Positions 7,984 through 16,455 of a DNA stretch of 42,472 nt are shown here, piece after piece. The stretch's first letter is position 1. Each line of letters opens with the position of its first letter. The position numbers were made by a program, and so were the translations under genes. The notes beneath the pieces were generated by a model, which had not been told where the DNA came from, did not search any database, and saw only the letters and a program-made list of their open reading frames with translations. The stretch is from Richelia sp. CSU_2_1. GTDB taxonomy: Bacteria; Cyanobacteriota; Cyanobacteriia; Cyanobacteriales; Microcoleaceae. The DNA lies in assembly GCA_012034575.1 (NCBI GenBank), contig JAAUPF010000042.1:1-42472 (forward strand). Reading direction: 5' to 3'.

Positions 7984-8160
7984 CGCGGGGACTCCGCGAA
8001 ACCAAGGGCTAATGCCCTTAAACGCTTGAGGAGCTTGTTGAGAGACAAGGATAGCAGCCCACCATTTTTGGCAACAGGATTGCGCCCAGGAACCCGAGCA
8101 ATCGGGATATTAAGACCGCAATGTCTTAAGAATCTCAGAGTCTTTAGACCTGAGAGTGTC
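7984..8160 (+). ncRNA. Multi-hairpin structured RNA candidate, HEARO/omega-RNA-like
   Basis: Six perfect or near-perfect stems follow one another in about 175 nt. They are CGCGG/CCGCG (7984-7998), AAGGGC/GCCCTT with a TAAT loop (8004-8019), CTTGT/ACAAG (8034-8049), CCCGA/TCGGG with a GCAA tetraloop (8093-8106), TTAAGAC/GTCTTAA (8110-8129) and TCTCAG(A)GTC/GACCTGAGA (8133-8155). The last hairpin followed by GTGTC resembles the right end of IS200/IS605-type elements. The single-stranded, evenly spaced hairpins recall the HEARO class, the guide RNA of IscB nucleases, which is frequent in cyanobacteria; this is from memory and unverified. No iscB or tnpB gene is adjacent, so it would be an ORF-less copy. 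Confidence 0.5.
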
Positions 8161-8170
8161 AATAACTGTC

Positions 8171-8509
8171 TTATTTCACTGGCTTGGTGGAATTAGCGCA
8201 AAATTTGCTATCTACGATCGCAGAATCGATCCTCACAGCCTGCATCGGCGAGGACGGGAGAACTAAATCCTGGGGGGCGACAACTGTTTTTTTGCAAACC
8301 AGTTCGCTGCTACCCACAGAGCTACCCACAGAGGCAAAATTCCAAGCGTAAAATTCAGGATTGCTGAGGGTCGCATTGGCGGGATGTATGCCCAGTGCAC
8401 TCAGCAATACTAACTCCAAAGTTACCAAAGCTAAAATCGCGAATTTCCACATATTCTTTTGGTTCTGCAAACTCACCTTAAATTGCTCTGCTTCTATTAT
8501 TGCTCGCAT
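8171..8509 (-). CDS. Small hypothetical secreted or anchored protein
   Basis: The predicted product is 112 residues from ATG 8509. A hydrophobic stretch (FAILALVTLELVLLSALGIHPANA) looks like a signal peptide or anchor. It is followed by about 60 polar residues with two cysteines and the repeat SVGSSVGSS. The start is uncertain: ATG 8452 would begin right at the signal peptide (MWKFAILALV) and has a weak AAGA upstream. No known family is recognised. Its stop codon lies 10 bp from the structured RNA-like element, which may have inserted next to it. Confidence 0.45.
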   Translation of the reverse strand: MRAIIEAEQFKVSLQNQKNMWKFAILALVTLELVLLSALGIHPANATLSNPEFYAWNFASVGSSVGSSELVCKKTVVAPQDLVLPSSPMQAVRIDSAIVDSKFCANSTKPVK

Positions 8510-8568
8510 TTTTTGGAACGTCAATCGATTTGAAATTTGAAATTTGAGATTGTTAGGGTTTGTAGCAG

Positions 8569-10488
8569 CTACTCGGCGGTTAGATTCAACTCGTAAGCAA
8601 TCGGCTCTGAAGCTTGAGAAACTACCACAAATTCATAATATCCCGAATCATCCAGCAGTCCCGACCAACTGACTCCCTCTGCATCTTGCAACAAAGCTGT
8701 GGCTTTTTTGATTCTGCCGGGAGTATAAATTGACAGCAAAGTAGATTTCGGCGGGGCTTGCAAATTCACGCGCAAAGTTTGATTTTGAGCTAGCCTTGCA
8801 ATGTAGGCTTTTCCTTCTCCAGGTTGGAGATTTCCCGATAGCGTTTGGTTGTTCGTGCGGCTGTGAAATTCGACACTTTCGATCGTACTTCCAGCTTGCA
8901 AACTTGCAAGTGCGTCGGCGGTAATTGCTTGCCAAATTTGACCGATCGGCAAACCGAGAATATTGCGCTGGCGCGGTTCTTCTGGGAACAAATAAAAGAA
9001 TTTAGCGTCAGCCAAATCGTACAAAGCCCGACTGCTCAAATTCAGATTGTTTACTTCTGTTTTCCAGCGATCGAGATCGGCGGTATCGTAATTTCCCAAA
9101 CGCCTTCTCGCACTGCTGCTGATTTTTGCGAGTTTGTCTAGCAACTCTTCACCAGTTTTCTGCCAGCGTTCCCGCCACTCGCGATCGCCCTCTGCACTTG
9201 TTAGCAATCTTTTCCCCAATTCGGGGTATTTAGCATAAAAACTTTCGTCCACAAGGCTGATGTAATTGCTATAAAATCGATTGTCGATTCCTAACTTTTG
9301 AAAGCGAGCGTACAAAGCATCTTCTTGCTGCTGTTTCGGACTTCCCGAAGTCGGAGTTCTTTGTCCTTGAGATTGCATATTTAATAAATAGTTACCTGCC
9401 AGCCAGCCTACCGTTCCCATACCGCATACCACCGCCACAACCAACAAAACCATTTTCCACGCAGGCATTTTTTCCTGACTGCGAAGAGCAGCAATTGATA
9501 CCCGATTTCCTGACAGTTGCGGCACAAAAGGAATCGGCACCGGCATCGCATCCGGGGGCGGCTGAGTCATTGCTACATCCGGGGCCGGCAAGCGTAAAGG
9601 GGGCTGAGGCTGCGGCTGGGAACGTGGATAAGCAGAAAGAACTTGCACTACCTCGCGGGCTGACTGGTAGCGGTTGTTCGGCGCGTGGGCGAGCATTTTG
9701 TCCAATATCGCAGCCAAATGCTCGGATACCGAACATTCCGCGCGCCAATTCCAATTTAGGGTGTTGGTGTCGAGTAAATGCTGGGGTTCCTTTCCCGTCA
9801 GCAGCACCAAAACCGTTGCTGCGAGGGCGTACAAATCGCTGTGGGGGTAGACGATCCCCATTTGCATCTGTTCGGGGGGGGCGTAGCCGAGTTTGCCGAT
9901 GCGCGTGGCGGCGGGGGGAGTGCCGTTAACCTCGGCGAACAGCGATTCTGCAGTGGCTGCAACTTGCTTGACTCCGCCAAAGTCAATCAGTACGGGCATT
10001 CCGTCTGACAGGCGCAAAATCAGGTTGTCGGGGGAGATGTCGCGGTGAATTACGCCCAAAGAATGGGTATATTCCAGCACCGGCAATAACTGCAGCAACA
10101 GTTGCGTAATTTCGGCTTCGATGAAGCGCAAACCCTGACGTTTGCGGGCGTCTAGCAGGAAGCGGTAGGTTTGACCGGGTACGTAGTCTTGGACGAGAAA
10201 TAGGTAGCCGCGATCGTCGATGGTGACGCGAAAAAGCTCGCGGAAGCGCGGGATTTGATTGTGTTGCAGCTTGTAGAGCACTCCCGCTTCCCGCTCGAAG
10301 AGTTCTTCGGATTTTTGCAAAGCATAGCTTCCCTGCACTTGAGGCGCAAATTCTTTTAAAACGCAGGGTTCGTTAAATCGATGAGCATCTTCAGCGAGGT
10401 AGGTGCGCCCGAAGCCGCCGTGTCCCAATTCGCGGACAATGCGGTAGTTTGTGCCCAGAGTAATGCCGGGGTAGATGGGATTGTTCAT
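8569..10488 (-). CDS. Membrane-anchored serine/threonine protein kinase
   Basis: This is a Hanks-type kinase of 639 residues. The glycine loop ELGHGGFGRTY lies at 20-30, the ATP-binding lysine at K45 (VLKEF), the catalytic HRD at 148-150 with N155, and DFG at 169-171. A Pro-rich linker (about 290-330) leads to one transmembrane helix (about 340-365). An outer region follows, with a charged helical part and a C-terminal beta-sandwich resembling a PPC (pre-peptidase C-terminal) fold. The layout predicts an inside kinase with an outside sensor. I prefer ATG 10488 because kinase homology starts there. An ATG at 10563 adds 25 residues encoded by repeat-like DNA. It is divergent from the PaaK-like gene. 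Confidence 0.88.
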   Translation of the reverse strand: MNNPIYPGITLGTNYRIVRELGHGGFGRTYLAEDAHRFNEPCVLKEFAPQVQGSYALQKSEELFEREAGVLYKLQHNQIPRFRELFRVTIDDRGYLFLVQDYVPGQTYRFLLDARKRQGLRFIEAEITQLLLQLLPVLEYTHSLGVIHRDISPDNLILRLSDGMPVLIDFGGVKQVAATAESLFAEVNGTPPAATRIGKLGYAPPEQMQMGIVYPHSDLYALAATVLVLLTGKEPQHLLDTNTLNWNWRAECSVSEHLAAILDKMLAHAPNNRYQSAREVVQVLSAYPRSQPQPQPPLRLPAPDVAMTQPPPDAMPVPIPFVPQLSGNRVSIAALRSQEKMPAWKMVLLVVAVVCGMGTVGWLAGNYLLNMQSQGQRTPTSGSPKQQQEDALYARFQKLGIDNRFYSNYISLVDESFYAKYPELGKRLLTSAEGDREWRERWQKTGEELLDKLAKISSSARRRLGNYDTADLDRWKTEVNNLNLSSRALYDLADAKFFYLFPEEPRQRNILGLPIGQIWQAITADALASLQAGSTIESVEFHSRTNNQTLSGNLQPGEGKAYIARLAQNQTLRVNLQAPPKSTLLSIYTPGRIKKATALLQDAEGVSWSGLLDDSGYYEFVVVSQASEPIAYELNLTAE

Positions 10489-10790
10489 TTGGCTGCGTCG
10501 GATGTTCGCGTTTGAAAGAGATTGAGGATTGTGGGCGGAGCGAAGCGGAGGGAATCGCTGCATTAATCTCGATCTAGTTTATCAGTGTTGTTGGCTCGAT
10601 CGGCAGTTGGGCCGTTACTTGCGGTTGTTGTTAAAAAAGCGGTTTCCTGCTACACAAGTCGATCGATCGCGCCATCGGTTCGATCGCTTTTAAAATCTGT
10701 TGAAATTTTTAATGGGCAGCGCGATCGTTATTATTGCTTATTGAATTTCGATCGAACCCGGTGCAAAATAGGCATTTTGAGGTGGCAATT

Positions 10791-12440
10791 ATGCAGTTTG
10801 AACAGCGCGATCGAGCAATTAGGTCATTTGAAGAGTTTTTGAACACCTCCCTTGAGGAACGATTATCGCAGCAGAGTGGCGATTCTGAATCTAAAATACT
10901 CTCGCTTTTTCACAACGTCGCTGCTACAGTACCAGCTTACCGAGATTTTTTAGCTGCTTTCAACATTAATCCCGCCTCGATCGAAACTTTTGAAGACTTC
11001 CAAAAATTGCCGCTAGTTACCAAAGAGAATTATTTGCGCCGTTACCCGCTACCTCAGTTGTGCCGGCAGGGGAAATTAAAAACTTGTGATTTCATTGCTG
11101 TTTCCTCTGGTTCGACGGGAAATCCGACTTTTTGGCCGCGTTTTATGAGCGACGAGTTGCAAATTGCCGATCGCTTTGAACAAATTTTTCACGACAGTTT
11201 TTATGCCGACACTCGCAGCACTTTAGCTGTAATTTGTTTTGCGTTGGGAACTTGGGTAGGCGGAATGTACACGGCGAATTGCTGCCGCTATCTAGCGAGT
11301 AAGGGTTATCCCGTTACGGTGGTGACGCCGGGGAATAATAAGGCTGAAATATTGCGAGTGGTGCGGGAACTTGGAGAGCATTTCGAGCAAGTAGTGTTGT
11401 TGGGATATCCGCCGTTTATTAAAGATGCGATCGATAGCGGCATTGCTGCGGGGGTGGAGTGGCAAAAATATCGAATTAAGCTGGTATTTGCGGGGGAAGT
11501 TTTTAGCGAAGAATGGCGGAGTTTGGTGGGCGATAGAACAAGAAGGAAGAAGGAAGAAGGAAGAAGGAAGAAGGAAGAGGAGGAGATGGAGAGATGGGGG
11601 GAGGGGGAGAATTACCAATTACCAATTACCAATTACCAATTACCAATTACCCATTCCCAACTGTCAACTGACAATATCTATTACAACTCTGCGAGTCTTT
11701 ACGGTACTGCCGATGCGGGCGTTTTAGGAAACGAAACACCGCTAAGTATTTGCATCCGCCGCTGGTTGGCAAACAATCCCGAAGCAGCGCGCAATTTATT
11801 TGGAGAATCGCGGTTGCCTACTTTGGTGCAGTACGATCCGAACAGTCGCTTTTTTGAAGTGAATGAGGACGGTACTTTGCTATTTTCTGGTGACAACGGC
11901 ATCCCGCTGATCCGCTATCACATCTCCGATAATGGGGGTTTAATTTCTTATCAAGCAATGCTCGATTTTTTGGCTGAATGGGGATTCAATTCTGCGGAAC
12001 ATTTGCAGCAAGTAGCAGGGATGGAGAATGCTGATTTTCCTAGAGGAATTCGCCCGCTACCATTTGTTTATGTATTCGGTCGATCGCACTTTACTGTTTC
12101 TTATTTCGGTGCGAATGTTTACCCAGAAAATGTGACTGTAGGTTTGGAAGTTCCCGAGATTCGGGAATGGGTGACGGGAAAATTCGTGCTGCAAGTTAAG
12201 GAAGATTCTGATAAGAATGCGTTTTTATCGATCGTTGTAGAATTAGCTGCGGGAGTGGAGGGCGATGAAGAGAAGGAACGGGCGATCGCAGCTTCTATTC
12301 TCGCACAATTGCAGCGGCTAAATAGCGAATTTGCTAATTACGTGCCGCCAGAATATCAGTTACCCGTCGTCACTTTAATTGCGATGGGTGATGCCGAGTA
12401 TTTTCCGGTTGGCGTGAAGCACCGATACACGCGACAGTAA
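10791..12440 (+). CDS. PaaK-like adenylate-forming ligase (phenylacetate-CoA ligase family)
   Basis: The 549-residue protein has the family P-loop VSSGSTGNPTFWPR (about 103-116), an internal LYGTADAGVLGNETP block near residue 300 and a typical C-terminal small domain. Enzymes of this family activate carboxylic acids as acyl-AMP and usually transfer them to CoA; the substrate here is unknown. ATG 10791 is preceded by GAGG at 10779-10782. Residues about 251-295 are encoded by repeat DNA: three repeats of a 7-bp unit give peptides RRKKEEG and NYQLPIT. This inserts a charged, then Gln/Pro-rich loop between the conserved EEWR and LYGTAD blocks. The enzyme may tolerate it as a surface loop. Confidence 0.85.
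   Translation: MQFEQRDRAIRSFEEFLNTSLEERLSQQSGDSESKILSLFHNVAATVPAYRDFLAAFNINPASIETFEDFQKLPLVTKENYLRRYPLPQLCRQGKLKTCDFIAVSSGSTGNPTFWPRFMSDELQIADRFEQIFHDSFYADTRSTLAVICFALGTWVGGMYTANCCRYLASKGYPVTVVTPGNNKAEILRVVRELGEHFEQVVLLGYPPFIKDAIDSGIAAGVEWQKYRIKLVFAGEVFSEEWRSLVGDRTRRKKEEGRRKKEEEEMERWGEGENYQLPITNYQLPITHSQLSTDNIYYNSASLYGTADAGVLGNETPLSICIRRWLANNPEAARNLFGESRLPTLVQYDPNSRFFEVNEDGTLLFSGDNGIPLIRYHISDNGGLISYQAMLDFLAEWGFNSAEHLQQVAGMENADFPRGIRPLPFVYVFGRSHFTVSYFGANVYPENVTVGLEVPEIREWVTGKFVLQVKEDSDKNAFLSIVVELAAGVEGDEEKERAIAASILAQLQRLNSEFANYVPPEYQLPVVTLIAMGDAEYFPVGVKHRYTRQ
11541..11675. repeat. Heptamer arrays inside a coding region
   Basis: Tandem AGAAGGA (11541-11577), then AATTACC (11610-11651), then CAACTGT-type units (11658-11672) lie in frame inside the PaaK-like gene. 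The same motifs form noncoding arrays elsewhere, for example 28053-28173, so this is invasion of a gene by spacer-type repeat DNA. Confidence 0.9.
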
Positions 12441-12572
12441 AATATTTTTTGGGATCTAACTAATCTTAATTCCTCAAAAAATATCGCAGCAAATATCTGA
12501 GTAGATAAACTGCTGCGCATCTCTATTCTTCGTAAAGGAAAATGAATCGGAGAGAGTTTCCGTACTTGACAA

Positions 12573-12887
12573 TTATTGGACGGAAACCGCGTCTACATCA
12601 ACGGTGCTAGCTGTACTGTCAGAGGGGCTGGCTGCGGCTTCAGAAGCCGAGGCTGTTTGCGGCTGGCGAGACTTAAAGTAGTCTATAGCCATTTGAGATA
12701 CTTCAGAAATCAGCAATACCGCGATCGCCACATCGTCAATTTGTCCGACAATCGGTAGAAAATCCGGCGCAATGTCAATGGGGCTTGCCAAATATGCCAG
12801 AGTTCCCAGGATAATCCACCAGCGGTATTTGGGGTTGCGAAGGGTGTCGCGGTACCAGTTGTAAACAGATTGTATAGAAAAGCTCAT
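12573..12887 (-). CDS. YkvA/DUF1232 family small membrane protein
   Basis: The 104-residue protein carries the DUF1232 core KYRWWIILGTLAYLASPIDI with APDFLPIVGQIDDVAIAVLL. Here the SPIDIxPDFLPxxGxxDD motif ends a hydrophobic hairpin. The C-terminal 30 residues are Ala/Ser-rich and probably disordered. The function of the family is unresolved. The ATG at 12887 has a good GAGGA site 7 nt upstream. It is convergent with the PaaK-like gene. Confidence 0.88.
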   Translation of the reverse strand: MSFSIQSVYNWYRDTLRNPKYRWWIILGTLAYLASPIDIAPDFLPIVGQIDDVAIAVLLISEVSQMAIDYFKSRQPQTASASEAAASPSDSTASTVDVDAVSVQ

Positions 12888-13117
12888 GGGGTTGTCCTCT
12901 ACTTATATTTTCAATCTTGCCAAATTGTCGCTCAAAATGCTTGTAGAGATATCCCCCCTAGGGTTGGGAAGCAAATTCTACTCTAGGGAATGCGGAATAT
13001 TCGATTTTCGATTTGAAATTTTGGATTTTCGATTTTCGGTTGCCGAATTTGTGATTTGATAAGGACTAAAGTCCTCACTACAAACATTTTTCTTGGATTT
13101 TAAGTTAAGTCGAGCGA
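12888..13117. other. Short spacer with dispersed repeats
   Basis: The spacer contains GATTTTCGATTT-type imperfect repeats and a copy of the GGACTAAAGTCC plus TCACTACAAAC repeat (13061-13085). The latter is shared with 7706-7728 and 21844-21867. No gene is seen. Confidence 0.55.
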
Positions 13118-14236
13118 TTAAAATGTTTTGCCTACGAGTTTTTGAAAGCGCTTGTTTTTGTGCAAAGGTTTTAAGTCCGGGTCGGTTTGAGCTTCTTTGA
13201 GGTATCTGGTTCGATTGAGTTCGATCGCCCTAGCAATGCAATCTACAGCTAATGTTGTTTTGCCTTCCCAAGCATAACAATAGCCTTTATTGTAGATGCC
13301 GTTAGCGTGGTCTGGCTTAATTTCCAAAGATTTATCGATACTTTTGTGAGCTTCTTTGTATTTACCAATTTTCGCAAAAGCGTAGCCCCGATTGTCCCAA
13401 GCTTCGTGATTATTGGGATCGCAAACTAAGGATTTGTCGTAAGCTGCGATCGCCTCTTTTACCCGCCCGCAACGCCGCAATGCTAGGGCGCGATTGTTCC
13501 AAGCGTGGGTGCATTCGGGAGTGATTTCTACGGCTTTTTCACAGGCTGCCAAACATTCTGCATTCCGACCTAATTTAGATAGTACGTGTCCCTTGTTTGT
13601 CCAGGATGAAACGTGGTTGGAGTTGGCCGCAATCGCCCGATCGAAACTTTCTAAAGCCTCTTCTGATTTTTCCCAAGCCATGAACCCGCAGCCGCGGTTG
13701 AACCACACCTCCGGATCGTCGGGGTTGATTTCGGCAGCTCTATCGTAGCTGCGAATTGCTGTTTTGAAACGGGCGAGTTCGACCAAAACATTGCCTCGAT
13801 TTGCCCAAGCTTTGTAGTAATCCGGGTTGAATTCTATGGCTCGATCGTAACAGTTGAGGGCTTCTGTAAATTTTTTTAAGGAAACGAGGGAATTGGCTTT
13901 ATTACTCCAAGCTTCGTAGTCGTAGGGATAGTAGCTAAGGGTTCGATCGAAATTATCTGAGGCTTCTTGGTGCTTGTCCCATTCTGCCAAAGCGATGCCT
14001 CGATTGAGCAAAGCTTGATGGTTTGAAGGTTGCAGGGCGAGGGCGCGATCGAAACTGGCGACGCACTCTTGGTATTGTTTGAGATATCCCAAGGCTAAGC
14101 CCCGACACACCCAAGCATCGGTGTAATCTCGATCGATTTCTAGGACTCGATCGAACAGGACGATCGAACCTTCAAAATCCCGATCGTGCAGTTGCTTTAC
14201 CCCTCGATCGAATAGTGCCTTAGTGTCTTCTATCAT
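13118..14236 (-). CDS. Tetratricopeptide-repeat (TPR) protein
   Basis: The 372-residue protein is almost entirely about ten TPR units of 34 residues, with the recurrent pattern AWxNRGxxLxxLxxxxEAIxxYDRAIEINPD. A short cap (DPDLKPLHKNKRFQKLVGKTF) ends it, of the kind seen in many cyanobacterial TPR proteins. No signal peptide or membrane helix is present, so it is a soluble protein-protein scaffold. The partner is unknown. The ATG at 14236 is preceded by GAGAATTGAGAG. It is monocistronic. Confidence 0.88.
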   Translation of the reverse strand: MIEDTKALFDRGVKQLHDRDFEGSIVLFDRVLEIDRDYTDAWVCRGLALGYLKQYQECVASFDRALALQPSNHQALLNRGIALAEWDKHQEASDNFDRTLSYYPYDYEAWSNKANSLVSLKKFTEALNCYDRAIEFNPDYYKAWANRGNVLVELARFKTAIRSYDRAAEINPDDPEVWFNRGCGFMAWEKSEEALESFDRAIAANSNHVSSWTNKGHVLSKLGRNAECLAACEKAVEITPECTHAWNNRALALRRCGRVKEAIAAYDKSLVCDPNNHEAWDNRGYAFAKIGKYKEAHKSIDKSLEIKPDHANGIYNKGYCYAWEGKTTLAVDCIARAIELNRTRYLKEAQTDPDLKPLHKNKRFQKLVGKTF

Positions 14237-14340
14237 CTCTCAATTCTCGCTGTATTTTGTCAAAGTATTTTGTCAAATTTTATCCATCTCGCGCATTTCT
14301 CTAATATTATTCTACTTTTTTTCATAATGTCACACAGATG

Positions 14341-14445
14341 ATAAGCTGTTTCGCATTTAAATTGGGATACTTAAATTCCTCAAAGGCAACAGGCAACAGG
14401 CAACAGGGAAGAGGGAATACCCAATTTAAATGCACATTAGCTTAT
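14341..14445. repeat. MITE-like inverted-repeat element (~105 bp)
   Basis: The arms ATAAGCT (14341-14347) plus GCATTTAAATTGGG (14353-14366) are matched by CCCAATTTAAATGC (14420-14433) plus AGCTTAT (14439-14445). The result is a nearly 26-bp terminal inverted repeat. The core contains three GGCAACA heptamers. It has no coding capacity and looks like a small non-autonomous element or a folded relic. Confidence 0.65.
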
Positions 14446-14525
14446 GGCGATCGTAAATCATTTGTAAATTTCTTACTCTCTCCCCTTAATCAGGGGAGGG
14501 TTGAGGGTTGCTATTTTTAACAAAC

Positions 14526-14553
14526 AAAACTGTTCTGCAGTGAACAGTTTTTT
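14526..14553. terminator. Strong rho-independent terminator hairpin
   Basis: AAAACTGTTC (14526-14535) pairs perfectly with GAACAGTTTT (14542-14551) around TGCAGT. T runs are present on both strands, so it could work in both directions. Confidence 0.75.
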
Positions 14554-14605
14554 AGTATAAATTTACACCCGATCTCGATGGTAGCTGTCAAGCGATCGAT
14601 CGCCC

Positions 14606-15079
14606 CTAATTACTGATATTCTCACTATTAAAAATCAGTCTCAAAAATATCGATCGAACTGTCAATCTTTGAAAACCCTTGTGTTTACTGGCTTCCAGCC
14701 TGCTGTTATTCTCGATCGAGCCTCGGCATCCAATTTTCACAGCTTTTAATCGCTGGCGAATTCCAATATTGCCCGATAATCCATCTAAGTACAAAACAAT
14801 AAATTGAGTATTATAAAATACCCGTAGTTCAATTTTGGTCAGGGCATGAGGTTCAATGACAAATAGGTTAACTAAGTAGAAGAAAGAAGGAAGAGAGAGA
14901 TGGGAGATGGGAGATTTTAGATTGTTCGATCGCTCGATCGTTCGATCGGGAGATTGAAATAATTCCCAATTCCCAATTTCCACTTCCCAACGATCGACTA
15001 TCTGCAACCGCAGATAAAGGCGGATAAACACAGATAAACGCAGATAAATTTCATCAACTGAGGGCAGGCACGGGGGCAC
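14606..15079 (-). CDS. Unrecognised open frame, coding status doubtful
   Basis: A 157-codon frame runs from GTG 15079. Its first 70 codons cross obvious repeat DNA (CGCAGATAAA direct repeats and heptamers). The rest (FVIEPHALTKIELRVFYN and onward) matches nothing I recognise. It has no ribosome site and no signal peptide. A terminator follows the stop codon, the only point in favour of it being a gene. It may be a decayed gene or chance. Confidence 0.2.
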   Translation of the reverse strand: MPPCLPSVDEIYLRLSVFIRLYLRLQIVDRWEVEIGNWELFQSPDRTIERSNNLKSPISHLSLPSFFYLVNLFVIEPHALTKIELRVFYNTQFIVLYLDGLSGNIGIRQRLKAVKIGCRGSIENNSRLEASKHKGFQRLTVRSIFLRLIFNSENISN

Positions 15080-15103
15080 TCCCTCCGCTACGCTTCGCCC
15101 CTA
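15066..15103 (-). repeat. GC-rich dispersed repeat (GTAGGGGCG ... GTGCCCCCGTGCC)
   Basis: On the minus strand it reads GTAGGGGCGAAGCG, then TAGCGGAGGGAGTGCCCCCG. Near-identical copies are found inside coding sequence at 36038-36078 and 39724-39766. It directly adjoins a heptamer array. Confidence 0.8.
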
Positions 15104-15166
15104 CCAACTGTCAACTGTCAACTGTCAACTGTCAACTGTCAACTGTCAACTATCGACTGTCAACTG
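15104..15166. repeat. 7-bp tandem array at the end of the SPFH-FHA gene
   Basis: About nine CAACTGT/CAACTAT units are present. The stop codon of the SPFH-FHA gene lies inside the first unit (GGCAGTTGA on the coding strand), so the array defines the 3' end of the gene. Confidence 0.88.
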
Positions 15167-16284
15167 CCTTGAAACACCCATCTTTGGTCGCCGATCGCAA
15201 TTTCGCAGCCGGAAGTCAGCCAAAAAGGTTCGTTAGTCGGCAGCCTTTGCCCGCTGACAAAAGTGCCGTTGGAACTGCCTTTATCGATCAGTTGATACCG
15301 CTGTTTTCCTAGGGTATCTTCGGCGCGGCGGATTTGAGCGTGGAAGCGGGAACTTTGCGGATCTTGCAATACTAAAGTGTTGGTCGTTTCGCGTCCGATC
15401 GTAAACGGATTTGCTGTCAGGGGAATCGCTTCTCCAGACAGTTTGTAAACTAAAAATGCTGTAGTTTTGCGATCGTCGCTGGCGAGTACGGTTGGTGCCA
15501 GTTGCGGGCGAGGCGAAGTTGCCGGCAAACTATTTTGAGCTAGTTGTGCTGACAGTTCTTGTAAATCTCTATCTACTCCTGCAGTATCATTAACTGACAG
15601 GTTTGCCGGAGATTGACCCGATATTAAGTTTAACTGCTGTACGGGAGCTGCAGGGACGATCGGCGCAATAATCGGGCGGCCGGCTTCGGCAATTCTCATT
15701 TGCAAAGCGGCGGAGTTTTCAGCTTCTTGTCTGGCACTCATTCCCTCAACTTGGCGGATTACTCCGTTAGTTTCGGGAAAGCTGACATCGCCAATTCTAA
15801 CATCTTCTAAAGCAAATCCTAAAGTATAGAAATCTTGCACTCGATCGAGCAAATTTTGACGCAGCAAAATCCGACCTTGACTTATCAATTGTTGCAGGGG
15901 AATTTGCCCGATCGCTACTCCCATGCAATCTTTTACGGCACTTGCTAGAGAAGCTACAGGATCGGACAATTCCAAAGCTACCCGTTTCGGATCTATAACT
16001 TGATAAATAACAGTCAGATTCGCATCAATTAAAAACCGATCCTTAGACAAAAAATCCCCGTGGGACTGTACCTCTAAGTTGCGGAGTTTGGTGTCTACAA
16101 TAACAATTTGGCACTGTTCCAGCAGGGGAAGGGCAAAGCTGAAATGCCGTCCGGATTTCAGGGTACGCACGACGCGGCCGTTTTTGACCAACAGTCCCGT
16201 GTAACCTGCTCCGATAAAGTCCATGCTAAACCCGGCCCAGCGTTCTGGAGTCACTGTTTGAATTAGGGGAGAAGCGTTGTTCAT
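15160..16284 (-). CDS. SPFH/Band-7-like domain fused to FHA domain
   Basis: The protein has 374 residues. The N-terminal half resembles an SPFH/stomatin-type domain (GYTGLLVKNGRVVRTLKSGRH, then VDTKLRNLEV, DRFLIDANLTVIYQVIDPKR and a FALEDVRIGDVSFP block, about 20-185). It lacks an N-terminal membrane helix. A Pro/Ala linker (about 205-270) leads to a C-terminal FHA domain (FTIGRETTNTLV, SSRFHAQIRR, DKGSSNGTFVSGQRL) that should bind phosphothreonine. SPFH proteins scaffold membrane microdomains, and FHA links them to Ser/Thr kinase signalling, so the fusion suggests a phospho-regulated scaffold. A Hanks-type kinase lies at 8569-10488, but a link is only inference. The ATG at 16284 has no clear ribosome site. 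The last codons run into a heptamer array. Confidence 0.78.
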   Translation of the reverse strand: MNNASPLIQTVTPERWAGFSMDFIGAGYTGLLVKNGRVVRTLKSGRHFSFALPLLEQCQIVIVDTKLRNLEVQSHGDFLSKDRFLIDANLTVIYQVIDPKRVALELSDPVASLASAVKDCMGVAIGQIPLQQLISQGRILLRQNLLDRVQDFYTLGFALEDVRIGDVSFPETNGVIRQVEGMSARQEAENSAALQMRIAEAGRPIIAPIVPAAPVQQLNLISGQSPANLSVNDTAGVDRDLQELSAQLAQNSLPATSPRPQLAPTVLASDDRKTTAFLVYKLSGEAIPLTANPFTIGRETTNTLVLQDPQSSRFHAQIRRAEDTLGKQRYQLIDKGSSNGTFVSGQRLPTNEPFWLTSGCEIAIGDQRWVFQGS

Positions 16285-16455
16285 GGGATTGAAAGCCCGA
16301 GGGTGTTGGGGGATGCTACTTTTAGGTTAACAAATTGCTGGGAGTCGATCGACCGGTCGGCGTGCCGGTTCGGCAACTTCTACTTTATACTTCTGGGCTG
16401 TTGGCAATTCCGCACGTACTGAATTTATATTGTTTGCTAAACCGAATTTGATATA

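Larger units (their letters stand above)
14237..14605. other. Intergenic region holding a MITE-like element and a terminator
   Basis: No gene is supported between the TPR gene and the next weak frame. The stretch holds the promoter region of the TPR gene, a 105-bp inverted-repeat element (14341-14445) and a strong hairpin (14526-14553), each listed separately. Confidence 0.6.
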
